Positions 35,245 through 47,371 of a DNA stretch of 64,000 nucleotides are shown here, piece by piece. The stretch is from Marsupella aquatica (taxonomy: Eukaryota; Marchantiophyta), in NCBI GenBank assembly GCA_973895155.1, contig OZ316894.1, positions 15,748,001-15,812,000 of the forward strand, read 5' to 3'. The first letter of the stretch is position 1; each line of letters opens with the position of its first letter. The notes below the pieces were generated by a model, which saw nothing but the letters and a program-made list of their open reading frames with translations, was not told the DNA's origin and searched no databases. A program made the position numbers and the translations under genes.

Positions 35245-36565
35245 ATGGATCGCATGAGTGCTTGGAGACAGAAATTCCAACAACAGATTGAGGCAGAGAT
35301 GGCGGCCATGGAGGAGGAGGATGAATTTTGGGAGATGGCCATTTGTACTGGACCACTCTCTCTGCAAGGAGTCCAATCATTGCAACGGAAGGAGCGCAAG
35401 CAAGGAGGAGGTTCGATGCGGCCTAGCAAGAAGCCCAACAAAGATAGGAAGCATGAGTGAGGACATCAAACCATTCTTGATGATTACTTCACTGAGCCTT
35501 GTACATATGATAGTAAGGATTTTTGTAGACAATTTAGGATGACCCGACATATGTTTGATAGAATCCTGCTTGCAGTTTCTCAACACGATCAATTTTTTCA
35601 ATAGAAGAGAGATGCTACAAAAAATTTGGTCTATCTGAGTTGCAGAAAGTCATAGCTGCTTTGCGCCAATTAGCATTTGGGATAGGGGCAGATGCCACTG
35701 ATGAATATTGTAGGCTTGCAGAATCAACAGCCCGAAAGTCTCTCTTCCGATTTTGCTTGGCCATTAGAGAATTATATGAAGAGAAGTATTTGCGAAAGCC
35801 ACACAAGAGTAATTTCTTGAGGCTACTGGATTTCAATGAAAAAAGAGGGTTCCCAGGCATGTTTGCTACCCTTGACTGCATGCACTATGAATGGAAGAAC
35901 TGCCCAGTGGCATGGCAAGGACAATTCACCGACAAAGATGGGAATAAATCCATAGTTCTTGAAGCAATTGCCGACCAGGAACTCTGGTTTTGGCACGCCT
36001 TTTTTGGACTTCCAGGTGGGAATAATGATTTGAATGTACTAGATTGGTCTCCTCTGGTCAACAACATGCTGCATCAACACTATGACTAGGTGCACTTCAC
36101 CATCAATGGAACAAAGTACAAGAAAACTTACCTGTTGGTTGATGGGATTTATCCCAAGTGGTCTTGCTTTGTCACTACCTTTCACAAACCTCAATCACAG
36201 AAGAAAAGTTATTTTGCCAAGTGTTAGGAAGGTGCTTGCAAGGATGTGGAGAGGGCGTATTGCAAGCTAGATGGGGCATTATCAAGCAACCTGCTAGGTC
36301 ATGGCATATGGAGCGAGTCCATGCTATCCTCATAGCCTTAATTGTGCTACATAATATGATAATTGAGGATGAAAGGGGCGAAGAGCATGAGGATTTCCTT
36401 GCTGAAGCAGGTCCATTGTTGACTATGCATACGGGGAGCATGCCGTGGAGAGATTACTTGGCTGCAACAAAGGACTTGGAAAATAGTACCAGTTGGTCTG
36501 GTTTGAGAAATAACTTAATGGAGCACCTTTGGCAGCAGAAAGGCGAAATAGGTGGAGAAGATTAG
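35245..36565 (+). pseudogene. HARBI1-like PIF/Harbinger transposase (DDE nuclease), broken
   Basis: The reading starts at ATG 35245 (MDRMSAWRQKFQQQIEAEM). It shows TRHMFDRILLAV, then KVIAALRQLAFG, and the DDE triad regions: ATLDCMHYEW (first Asp), GGNNDLNVLD (second Asp) and KDVERAY (Glu), with a C-terminal HNMIIEDER. Damage: in-frame stops at 35458 (TGA), about 35602 (TAG), 36087 (TAG) and about 36225 (TAG), plus a frameshift near 36255 after the Glu region. The longest intact piece is 35640-36089. The order and spacing fit Harbinger nucleases; the breaks rule out a functional product. Confidence 0.87.
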
Positions 36566-37737
36566 TTCCATGAACAGTTACGTACAGCAGACAATGTCCA
36601 TTGTAGAACAGAGTGTACTCAATTTGCATTTTTATAAAAACAACTGGGATCTTTATTGCACAAGAGATTGGATTTGAGGAGACCCATGGCCTCATGTACA
36701 ATTGCTATCCACTAGTCGAGAGCACTCAAGACAAAATTGCTCTCATCGATGTAATCTATGTCTAGTCTAAGTCTGCTCCATGGACTTCGTAATTCCAGGT
36801 TCACCACCACACGGCAAACTAATCCAAGAGCAAACGGTGACCTGCAATTAAAATAGGTGGAAGCATATGTTCAGCAAGTGAGTTCCACAAGGAAGAAAGC
36901 AATGAACTATACGAAAACAGGAAACACTGAACAATACAAAAACAAGAAAGGTGCAATGAATTGAGAAATCCCTAAAACACATACCGTTGTTGTTGTCACG
37001 CAGTAGGCCATCGATCCTCCTCTTCGTTGTCACCAACATCCTCCATAGACTTCAGTAGGGCTCGTTCTGAAGAAGACTCCTCCCATTCATTCAAGACAAA
37101 ACAATGGACCACACCGGGCCCATCCTTGACACATTTTGATTGCCCCGTATTTGGGCCTCGATGCTGTGCACATGGAACAAAGCTCTCATTCTTTGGCACA
37201 ATTTTTGGAAATAATTCCACCTTGGGTTTGCCAACACGAGGCTTCAAAAATGATGGGCATGGTCGAGAGCATGCTCTCAGAATCCGAGTGAGAGATTGTA
37301 TTTGAGTGAGACATGGTATCCTTGGATGCAAACTACCTGATTCCTTGCTGGTAAAAAAATGGAACTATTGACTACTGGAGCTCACAATAGCCACGGACTG
37401 AATAGCAATGCGAGTAAAAGCAAAGAGATGGAATTAGCAGGGCGCGAGTAGGGACACAGATGTGTACTCAACCTTCGATGCAATCGAGAAAGGAAGTCAA
37501 AAGAAGACTGGCCTCGACATGAGGCTTCACATGTGTAGTACATAATGAGCATACTGAAGAGCATGACATACTGAGCATGAGAGTAGCGAGTACTGTCTGT
37601 GTACCGTGTGGAGCAATTGACATGGACACTACAATGTACACAATTAATATAGGATGGACAAAAGGCACAGGCATTTTATTAAATTTTGGTTTCTGAAAAC
37701 CAATACATCAAACAATTTTCCACTACATACAATTGAA
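36566..37737. other. Internal spacer of the Harbinger element
   Basis: The sequence between the 3' ends of the two convergent transposon genes. No coding signal or repeat was recognised. Confidence 0.5.
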
Positions 37738-38701
37738 CTACTGGAAAAATATTTCCTCAACTTCATGAGGAGTAGGGTTTTCATGAGGAGTCGGGGAGTC
37801 CTCATCGCTGCTTGGAGTGGGGGTTGGCAAGGAAGTCCTTGTTGCCCTTGTTGGCAATGGGGAGGATGCCTGAGACTGCCTAGCTGAGATTCTATCTTTC
37901 AGCTTTGCCATTTCATCCTGCTTCCACAAATTCAAGAATTCTAATGTCTCAATGTCCAGACCCTCTGTTGGGAGAGTGAGCATATTCATGAAAGTTTGGT
38001 TCTCCAATATTTCAAGTGCTCCAGCCCTGTCTGTGCCATGACCTTCTGTGCTTGGGCTGCAACCTTGAAAGAATCTTCATGTCCTTTCCCCTTTTTGGCA
38101 TAATCCTTGGCCAGCTTTGTACCTAGTGGCCTCTTCAACCTAATTCCATTCGACTTCTGTTGGTTGCTAGGATCATTATCTGTTTCTGAATCAAGATTAA
38201 TCGGGCCATCTGAATTGGGAAAATTCTCTGTGACCCCAACGAAACCCCCACTTGGTGCTTGTTCAGCAGACTTCCGTTTGCCCTTCCCTTTTGCCATCTG
38301 GTCCTCCAGCATCATCCACCTTGGGCAGTCCTTAAGAATTTCGTAACAAACTGAGAACGAGAATTCCTTCCCGAGTGTCGTGTCTTGTAGAGTTCCTTGG
38401 CCTTGATGAAGGTGTCGTCACTATTTGTGCCTAAAATATCTAGGTCTTCTACCAATTGATAGCAACCAATGAATCAAGTGGTAGCTTTTCAAACATCACC
38501 CCATGTGGCCTCAAGTGATTTTGTTGATCTGCTCTCATGGCCTGTCGGCCGATTTCCATCGTAGTGCTCAAAAACTCTCTCCCAAAAATTCTCTCTCTTT
38601 TGCCCACTGCCGACGCAAGGGTCTTGGGATATCTCCAAGTATGAATTATGGCAGAGTTGTTTTAATTCAGCTGGACTAAAGTTCTTTCCCCGTTGGGCCA
38701 T
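37738..38701 (-). pseudogene. Harbinger ORF1: Myb/trihelix-like DNA-binding protein, broken
   Basis: Start MAQRGKNFSPAELKQLCHNS at 38701 leads to a trihelix-like segment (KRENFWERVFEHYDGNRP, RSTKSLEATWGDV). A frameshift near 38490 and stops follow. The family resumes with AKELYKTRHSG and VCYEILKDCPRW (read across shifted frames near 38300-38410). From 38315 it continues as DQMAKGKGKRKS, ending as QDEMAKLKDRISARQ near 37870. This NAM-associated/Myb-like ORF1 partners the nuclease in PIF/Harbinger transposition. A remote upstream ATG at 38785 in the same frame is less likely. Confidence 0.75.
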
Positions 38702-39085
38702 TTTTACATACGATTGGAGTGCAGAGCTCTCGATGGGACCACGAGCTCTGTCAAAGCTACAGGAAAAACATGTGCATCGACACAATCTGCTGCAGCTTGC
38801 AAGTACGCGTGCCAGAATTCATATTCACAGGGGAAGGTTGCTTGCACCTAGGATGTGGACAAGTGACTAGTTTCCGATCGTGGATGAGGTTTCCAAGGAC
38901 TGCCAAACCATGTTTTCAGACTGCCAAAGGAGGCAAATGTAGCGGTCAGCAAAGGAGTATAGCCTGTGGCCTGAAAAATGTTTGGTGATAGCAGGGACGG
39001 GTGCAACAGGGAAAATGACAGTGGTTGGGGAAAATCATGCTTTTGCAAGCCCGACGCCTTTTGGTAGGTGCCGGTGCGGATGCTC

Positions 39086-39088
39086 TTA
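39086..39088. repeat. TTA target-site duplication, right
   Basis: TTA directly follows the right inverted repeat CCGGTGCGGATGCTC and matches 34934-34936. Confidence 0.85.
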
Positions 39089-42000
39089 ATGGATAAATCT
39101 AGAGCAACGATGGAGGGTCTTGGCAACATCGAGTAGTATTTCATGTGTGAGTACTTTATCCACAACATGGAATTGCCACTCACCCTGTACTGCATGCTTA
39201 CAACCAGTTGAGACACCTGTCTTCAACCTTTTTTTAAAGGAACTTCTATTTAAAAATAAACTCAACCTTCAAATGCTATGCTAAATTGGAAATGGAGAAT
39301 TTATCGTGGTAGAAATCTATGATTGTAATTCCCATTCTACGTGTAGTTCATGCCCTGACATTTGAAACTTAGACATACCCATTAAGTATCATATGCTTTG
39401 AAAACTGCATGTATAGTTCAACCAAGGAAATTTCACTTAATTGTTAATATTAGTAGAAATCAACTTCTACCAAAATTTATAAATCAAGGAAAAAACAATG
39501 TACAATGAAAGGAAAGAAAAGGAAAAAGAGGTCTAAAGAGGACAAACACCAAACAAGGAAAAAGAAAAGCAAGTGCAACCTCAAGAAAAAGACAAGAAAA
39601 GAAAGGGAGAAGTATCTACACTTCACTAGTGGGAAAGGCTAGTGTCCACATGGGAAAATGTGGCAAGAGCTAATCCCAGAGCTAATGGTCCACATTGAGT
39701 GTCCAAACTGAATCAGCAAGTGGGACATGAATGTCTTCTATGGGGGCAAGTGTCTGTGGAGGCAAAGTAGCATGTCGTAGAACTTGACTACCTTAACAAT
39801 TAGCTCCAACATCCCTGACTCTGAGGGCGAGCTTCTCTATGGTCCAAGCCCCGGGAAGGGCCATCTGGTGGGGACTAAGTATGGGGAGACTAGTGAGCAA
39901 TGAGACGTGATACTAGCAAGGGCAAGGCGCTAAGCTAGTGACGCACACTGAGGACTTAGACTAGCTTGGGGCTAGTTGGGTCACGGGAAAGTGCCGGACT
40001 CAGGGTGGACCGTCCGGACCCCCAAAGAGACTTTGAATTCTGAGGGCTTGAGTGAGAGCTCCTCTTAGGCCCAAGGTTAACAAAGTTTACTTCATGCACA
40101 ACAGACGCTTGGCCCATGAGATACGGTGTGGCCCAGGTGCGGCCACCCGAGACCCCTGAGAGACGACGGAGACCTTGAGCAAGCAACCTGATGCCCTTTG
40201 CACCGTCTGCGGCCCCTCCCATACAAAGCCGCACTTGCTCTCTACCACGACCGTTACTCAATGGTCCTCACTATTTGCACAAGCTCGGTGCACAAGCAAC
40301 CAAGTGACTTGGTAAGTAACCCAAACCGGATCTAGATCTCCCCCAAGTCTAGCATCCTAACTCAAGCTCAACAAACATTGGTAAGTAGGTCAGCAATAGG
40401 TCCTCTCGATGCCATAAGCCGGAACCAGAACTGACACCCACTATTCGTCCAGAATAACTCCTTCCTTGGGTGCAACTCGGGTTCCCCCTTGTACCTATCC
40501 ATCACCAAGTGACCACCGTGCCCCCAGGACATGCTCATGGCCCAAATAACATAGCTTGTCCTAAAGCTTGTCCTAACACGCCAAGACCAGAATGGCCCCG
40601 ACTCTAGCAACTAACTCCCGGTTCTCACTCGCTGGTAGCCTAGGGGCCAAGTGAATTTGAAATTCATCCTCCATGCCTACTTGCCCTTGCCTCCCCAATG
40701 CAAGCTCCCTTGGGAGATTGAACGCGGCTTGGTTGCTATTTTGGCAGGATTTGGTAAGCAGGCAAACTAGCCCCCGCAAACCCCAAGAATCCATGGCACT
40801 CCTAGACCCAGTTGAGTTCAAGAGGATTTAGTTCTCCTTGAGAGCTTTCCAACGCACTCAAGAAGTCCTCCAACGGACTATCCGTTGAGAAGTTATCGTC
40901 ATTTTTGTTTGACGTTTTCCCTTAGTGTCGCGACTATTGTGGCTCACTACTTCGGCTCGCCCTTAGCCCCCAGGGCGACATCACTCCCTTCATATATGCT
41001 TATGGAGACCTGCCACCCTTGGACCTACTTTGGTCCCCAAATTTTGGCCCCCCCATTTGGACCCCAACCCGCATGTCTGGGCGCCATCAACTAGCAATGC
41101 CCATAACTTCCTGGTTAGGCGTCCGTAAGCAAAGTGCCTTAGCCTGTTGTGATAGGGCTGACCCAGTGCTCATGCCTAGGCCCTCAGATCCTATTGTCGC
41201 TCGGGGCCCTCGATCGGCCAAACCGGGATCGGGCCATAACTCGTGCCCCAAGCGTTCGTTGCCTATGGAGTAAACTCCATTTGCCTTGGGCCCAAGAGGA
41301 GCTCTCACTCAAGCCCTCAGAACTCAGTCTGATCGGGGGCCGGACGGTTGACCTTGAGCCCGACCCTTTCCCCTAGACCCGACTAGCCCTCAGTTAGTCT
41401 AAGTCCTTAGTGTGTGTCACCAGCTTAGCACCTTGCCTTCGCCAATGCCACGCCCCTTTGCCCACAAGTTTCCCCATGCTAAGTCCTCCCCAACTGGCTG
41501 TTCCGGGCCTGGACCATAGGGGAGCTTGGCGTCGGAGTCATCAACGCTGGAGCTAACTGAGTGCTAAGGTAGTCGAGTTCCGCAATTGGTAGCAAACATT
41601 TTGCGCACGTCAGGACCTCATTGAGATATATAGCGGTGGCAAGGGCAGCGCATCAACATCCCAGGAGGCCACAACAAAGGAGGCAAAATATGCTACTCGA
41701 GCTTCATTGGATTCCTTCCTCCCTCTCGCTATTGAGATTTTTGGGCATCTTCATAATCAGTTTGATGGGATTCTTTGACAGGCTGCTCGTGACATTCACG
41801 GACGGACGGGTCCCTCCAGACCCCCACTATCCATCTTGACCATGCACTTTTGTCAACACATTTCAGTGGTATTATAGAGTGCCCAAGCTTACGCCATTTA
41901 TTGTCGTCTTCATTTCACATGGAATTTTTTTTAACGTTGTAGTAGGGGCCACCAGCCAAAGTAGAGGATTCATTCCATACTTAGAGAAAAGAACAAAGAC

Positions 42001-42953
42001 AACGTCAAAACATCATGCAAGCCTCGTGCATAGTTGCGTAAAGCAACCTAAAGACGGGTGGTACATATGGTAGAAGTTCAAATCTGAAGACATGAACCAT
42101 ATTGTCTTCACTTAAGAACTTGCGGTTTGTGCGATGGACACCACTACTCTACGGTTCCCCTCGCGGTGGAGTTTTATTCAGCATGGTTTTGACTCTAAAT
42201 TTTACAATAGCTCTTATTGGTGATAATATCCCCGATAATATCAAGCTAATACTCATTACAAGAACATTTAACACAAAAGTGCTAGAGGGGGCCTAGTTTG
42301 TAACAAAAGTTTTAAAACGGGAAATTTATTTTGGCACTGGTCTCATCAAGCATATACCTCCTTTTTCTTTCCTTTCATAGAGCTTTGTTTTTTCAAACTT
42401 TGGTGGAACTTGATTTGATTGCAAATCTCTCAACCAATAATTGAGTGAAATTTAAATGATGTCCTGTGCTTTATTGGAGGAGGGACTAAATTAGCATAAA
42501 TGCTTGAACGCCCTCCTGCGGCTACTGTATGCACCTATTCCCATGACTATTCTCACACCAGTCACTGCAGATAACGTCCTACTGGTTAATGAATTTCTGG
42601 TTTGCGTTCGTTTAGTTTCAGCTGGCCGAATGGCATCCGCCCACGTGCCCACCTACACCACGTCCTTACATTTTCCCCTCTCTTTTGCGCTTGAGGATCG
42701 AAAAGTGGTCAGCTTTTACTTACCTCTACCACTTCGACGAGTACAGTACAGAAGTAACCCCACATTTGGAAACAGAGACGGGTTCAGAAGAGCTCCCGTG
42801 CTCTGCTCCATTCGAACTGGCACACGAAGAAGGGGACTGTGACGCTGGCGAATAATCCCAGCGAACAACAAGTCTTGGGTCTCATTATTGATTCATCCAA
42901 TATTCTTCTGATCAGAGGAGACGGTGGCGTGGAGGGGGGTGGGTCACAGAGCC
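39089..42953. other. Repeat-like, partly GC-rich interval without genes
   Basis: From about 39.8 to 41.6 kb the base composition becomes clearly more GC- and pyrimidine-rich, with no long open frame of known family. A TGGTAGCAAAC at 41587 weakly resembles the tRNA-Met primer-binding site that follows a plant LTR, so a solo or decayed LTR is possible. At 42070-42361 a fragment related to the 7940-8952 foldback element ends in CATCAAGCATATACCTCC. The last 300 bases contain a GC-richer leader for the UP3-like gene. Confidence 0.4.
42070..42361. mobile_element. Truncated relative of the Mutator-like foldback element
   Basis: The right end CATCAAGCATATACCTCC (42344-42361) differs by one base from the right end of the 1-kb element (CATCAAGCATATATCTCC). 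The inner GAAGACATGAACCATATTGTCTTC (42084-42107) resembles the GAAGACATAATGCATATTGTCTTC of its right arm. The left half is missing. Confidence 0.55.
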
Positions 42954-45900
42954 ATGGACAACATGGGCCAATATGCACGAGCATCCCATGGCGGTGTGCT
43001 GCTGAAAAGCTGTGAGCCCATAATAAACCCCTCACAATCCCGCCCACTAGAGGTTGAGTTCTGTTCGCTTCACGACCTCCATCATCATCACCACCCACCC
43101 CGTAGAGCAATTTCAGCTGCCGTCAATGTGGGACTAGTGCGGCAACGCCAGAAATTGCACTGCGGAAGAGGCCCGCTTCCAACAACTAGCTGCCGCAGCT
43201 TCCGCTCGTTTGATTTCCCTTCCCCGTGCACAAATTCTAGCAACGGTACGTCAATTGCTCACTCATGTTTGCTGCCCGCCCATTCAGGGCGAACAATCAA
43301 AACTTCACATTCAGAGTTAGAGAATCCTGTGATTTAGGGAGCTCCAATGTCTTCAATGATCCCGAGAGTCCAGAGCCACTCCATTGCGTTTTGCTAGAGG
43401 TCACTTCCACAAACTGATGCGATCAGTTTCTAAAACTTGAGTATTAATGTTGTACTATATGGAGCTCATCCGCAATGGATGCTGCGATTTGTCCGTTTTA
43501 AATCAACATTGAGCACTGGCAGTGTCCATGTTGGAACACTTATCCAGCAAAAAGTGTCTACGGATTAGGAATGCTGTGTTGCATAGCTAGATCTATTGAA
43601 CATCACGCCCGGCATTCTATTACTGACATTGTCTAGAGGGGCCTGAATCATGTGAATTGTGTTACGCTCATGAGGGCATTAGGCGTCTAATGTGTAGCTG
43701 ACTCCAATGTGTAGCAAAAGCTCTCAGTTTCTTCTGGTTTATTAAGCTTACTAGTATAGTTTACTTCAGTCGAAGTATTAGTCTTTTGGTACACCGAAGA
43801 CGAACGAAATCAAACTTAACAAGCCACTTTAGCCTGTAGTTGACACTTTATCCTTCCTGTTTTGGTGGTACCTGCAATTTGTTAGAAATTTTCGCACACT
43901 TGTGTAGCAATATTCATGTGGATGTCTGTGCCCGCGTGCTGGGGCATCACCAGGTCTTTATCTCTCGTGATGATTGCTCTATTACTGTTGGGTAGGGTAG
44001 TTGTGTACCCCTTAAACCCAGAGGAAGAAATGACTAATTTGTACTTTCTGCTCATTGATAAGGCCCGCATTTGCAGGCCTTTCGAACCTCTGGATTCCTG
44101 AGAGCACCCACGCCCCGTTTGGAGTGAAACGGAAAATGGCTCAGGATCGCCTTCATCTCAGAAAAGCTGGAGCAGACGAGGACCTCAACGATTACGAAAA
44201 GCCGATAGGGACAAGGTAACAACTTTGTATATTGCTGTTTGCGACCATTTATCAGTTTGTCTATAAGAGTAGTCGTCCTGGGTTCGGAGTAACGTGACAG
44301 AAGTAGCAGCAGTGGACAGAGCTAGATCTCCGTGGATCTCATGGGATTGGTATCGGGATACAGTTTATGTAATGACAAGTAGGGGCCAATTGAGGAAAAT
44401 AAGAGGAGCACTACATGCTCAGAGCCAATACGTAATGCGCTACAAACCAAAATTTCTGAACTGCAATAGAACGGATCATCTTTCATAATGGAATGCTGCT
44501 GAGCCATGGATTTATTTCGCAAGAGTTCACCAAGATTCTATATCCTTTTTAAGTTTTTAATTGATTAACCTTCTTTCTGAACGTCACTTTTTCCCAACAA
44601 AAATTTCTGGCGTCTTGTTGGAGAAACTTTCAACTCTTTGGTATGACGTTTAATATGAAAGATTTTTGGTTCAGGAAAGTGGTGGAGCATGTCGTCTTGC
44701 TCAAGATGAAAGATACTCTAACAGAGGAGCAAGAGAAGGAGATGCTAGACAATTTGTGGTCATTACAATATCAGATAAAGAACGTCCTTTGTACAACTGT
44801 TGGTAAATCCCCAGTTCCTCTGTATCCACTGCGGTTTTTTTGTCACTGTCCAGCTCCGTTCATTCATTCCAGGAGACAATTCCGTTGGTTCTGGCTGCGA
44901 GTAAATCCAGCTTATGCATATGTACGATTGCACATCTAAAGTTGCCTCGAAGTATCGAAAAATACGAGGCGAAATCTCCAGAAGCACTGGAGGATTTGTT
45001 CAAAGTGCATCTCAGCTGTCAGAAATAGATGTCAGTCCTCTATTTTCATAATTTTGAGGCTTGCGACACAACAAGTGAGTAAACATAGAAGACAAGTAAA
45101 GTTTAATTGCGTTTTATCGTTCTAAGAATTTGACCTGTTCATCGGACGTGAATGACACATCACATTGATTCAAAGGTCGCTTGGACTCTTCTGAAGTGAA
45201 TTTGTGTTAATATACATTCATTTGTAATGTATCTAGAGATTTAGCAAGGGCACAGGCTTTTAATCTAGTCTCATCAACTGCTTCAGATCGTGAAATTGAG
45301 ATCCTCCTCGACTAGAACATGATGGCAGCAGTACTCCTGCTTGGTGTGAATGACTATCGGTAGAATGCCTTGAGTCCAATGACGTATTTGTGACTGCATA
45401 ATGGGATTCAGGCAAAACTGTAACCGTTTGACTCTAAGTGTGCATATTCTGGCTGATTTTGGCAGGTCGTCTTGTTCGAAAGACACCGGAAGGCTTCACC
45501 CACGCACTTTTCTCACGCTTTCCAAATCAGCAAGCGGTTGATGAGTACATGGAAAGTCCAACCCGTTGGAGGGTAGCACAAGATTTGGTGATCCCCTTTT
45601 ATCACGTATGATCGCGGTTTATACTCAGCCTACTCATCGATATGTAGGATAATTTGAATGTCCCAAGTATCATATTTTTTGTATTCTTTATATTTACGGA
45701 TTACCTTCGAGGGTCTATTAATTTGTGTGTTGCGGGAACTGATTCCGATATGATACTGGGCATGATGTTAGGCGTTTTATATAGTTGAGGACTTAGAAGA
45801 CACCACCTGTCTTGCTTGTCTTAGACCTTCTAAGCATGTGCATGTCAAGTGTCTTTTGTTAGAATGGACCAAAAATTTGCTGTGAAGGTCAGAGCTCTAC

Positions 45901-47371
45901 TGTATATTTAGAAAGTTGAATATTACTAAACGAGTGACAAATACGAACTATGCCTGTAAGATTCTATCGTGTAGTGATAACCTATCCAAATGGTACATGT
46001 GTAAACTTTTGTGCAGGGTAAGCTTATTCTGGATTTTGAAGGTGAAGTGGAAGATGACATTGAAACAATCTTTCGCCGAGGAGATGTAAGCTGACGTACC
46101 AAGGACTTTTTTCGTGTTATGACTGTCCAACTTCCCTAAATCTGTTTATATCTTACTGCACAACATGCCTGTTGTTGTTCTTGTGCAGTAAGGTATTGTA
46201 CATATTCAATAGCTTACTGCAAGTACCCAAGTACATATTCAAACATGTTGACCCAAGTACATATTCAAGCTGCGACCAGCAAATATTTCGTGAGCTACTC
46301 ACTGCTGCAAAAACTTGAATGACATCCCAGACATGAACACTCTGTAACAAAGAGAACTTGTAACTATTGACTTAGAAAAAGCATGAGATTCTGATATGTA
46401 TGAAAAGATGAGGTCGTTTCATTACTACTATCTCAAGTGACCCTCCTATTCCCACGAAATACAGGACGCGTTTGTCCTACGTAGGTGAAGTTGCTTTTGT
46501 CATTGTTTTCCTTTCTTTTGGGGTACTTGCTCTTGATGGTACTAGTGTTTCCCAGGCAATGTCATAACAACTCAATCGTATATGATAGGATTTCCAAGAA
46601 GGAGTTGAGCACTTCTTGTTTTTCAGATTGAAGGACAACATATCCTCAGATGTAGCGGACAAGTTCCTGAAGACAGCCAACTCCCTACCTGCGAGGTTTG
46701 GTGAACTTGTGCAGTTGACCGTAGGTGCGTTTGAAACAATTCTTATACCTGGCTGTGTAGTAGGGCATAACTTTGGTGAGCAACAAGATAAGTAGGTCTC
46801 TTGGTATGCGCTGGCCATTTGTTATGTGTGAATCTTTATGAGAAAGTGACTCTTTGAAAAAGCATTGTGGCTGAGTTGATGAAGGTGTCATCTGCTAATG
46901 CTTTGTAGGAGCCAATTTCGACAGCCAGAGCAAGGGCCTGTATACGCATGGATTGGTGGCGAGGCTAGCTTCTGGTTAGTATAGAGAGATATACATTGAA
47001 CCTCCTCCTACATTCTTGTTAATTGAGGAATGTTTCTGAGGCGTTTGTCTTCGAAGGTCTTCAATGCGCCCTTTTGTCAGGTCACTGCGTTTGCATGATA
47101 GACAATTAATGTTTCTGATTTATGGTTTCTGGATTTGGCAGAAGAGGCTTTTGGGGAGTTCGAAAAATTCCTTCAATCAGATCCTGTAAGTAGCCAGTCT
47201 CCATGTTCAAATCTCTGCCGGTTATCTTCTATTTTGTGCGCTGAAGTTTAGCTGTTGATCTACGTGCTTGTTTGATCGCAGAGCTGGATAGAGGCAACGG
47301 AGTTGTTCGAGATGTCGCAGACTCTAACTGCTAATTTTGTGGTCTCTCCAATTGGAAAGACAGTGATGTAG
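42954..47371 (+). CDS. Double stress-response A/B barrel (Dabb) protein, UP3-like, probably plastid-targeted
   Basis: Nine exons: 42954-43245, 44077-44215, 44675-44802, 45466-45605, 46017-46085, 46589-46724, 46909-46974, 47142-47185 and 47282-47371. All are GT-AG with matching phases, giving 367 residues. The first Dabb domain has KVVEHVVLLKMKDTL, SLQYQIKNVLCTTVG, TPEGFTHALFSRF and YMESPTRWRVAQDLVIPF. A linker reads EGEVEDDIETIFRRGD. The second Dabb domain has VEHFLFFRLKDN, FGELVQLTVG, GLYTHGLVARL and SPIGKTVM at the end. This matches Arabidopsis UP3 (At2g31670 type), a dimeric alpha/beta barrel family of unclear biochemical role. The first 120 or so residues (His run HHHHHPP, Ser/Arg-rich) resemble a transit peptide and are longer than I recall for UP3. 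Exons 1-2 are inferred from phase alone and are less certain. Confidence 0.87.

Larger units (their letters stand above)
34937..39085. mobile_element. PIF/Harbinger DNA transposon, full length but inactivated
   Basis: A 4,149-bp element. The terminal inverted repeats match perfectly over 15 bases: GAGCATCCGCACCGG at 34937-34951, with its complement at 39071-39085. Both sides are flanked by TTA. It carries the two genes expected of the superfamily in convergent arrangement: a HARBI1-type DDE nuclease (+, 35245-36565) and a Myb/trihelix-like DNA-binding protein (-, 38701-37738). Both have disabling changes, so the element is non-autonomous now, but its ends look usable in trans. Confidence 0.92.

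Noticed and set aside
44840-45028. Open stretch between UP3-like exons 3 and 4 with an acceptor-like TTCCAG, tried as an exon
   Set aside because: Its phase does not fit the next exon. Exon 3 (phase 1) joins 45466 directly and restores the family sequence CTTVG followed by a short loop and TPEGFTHA.
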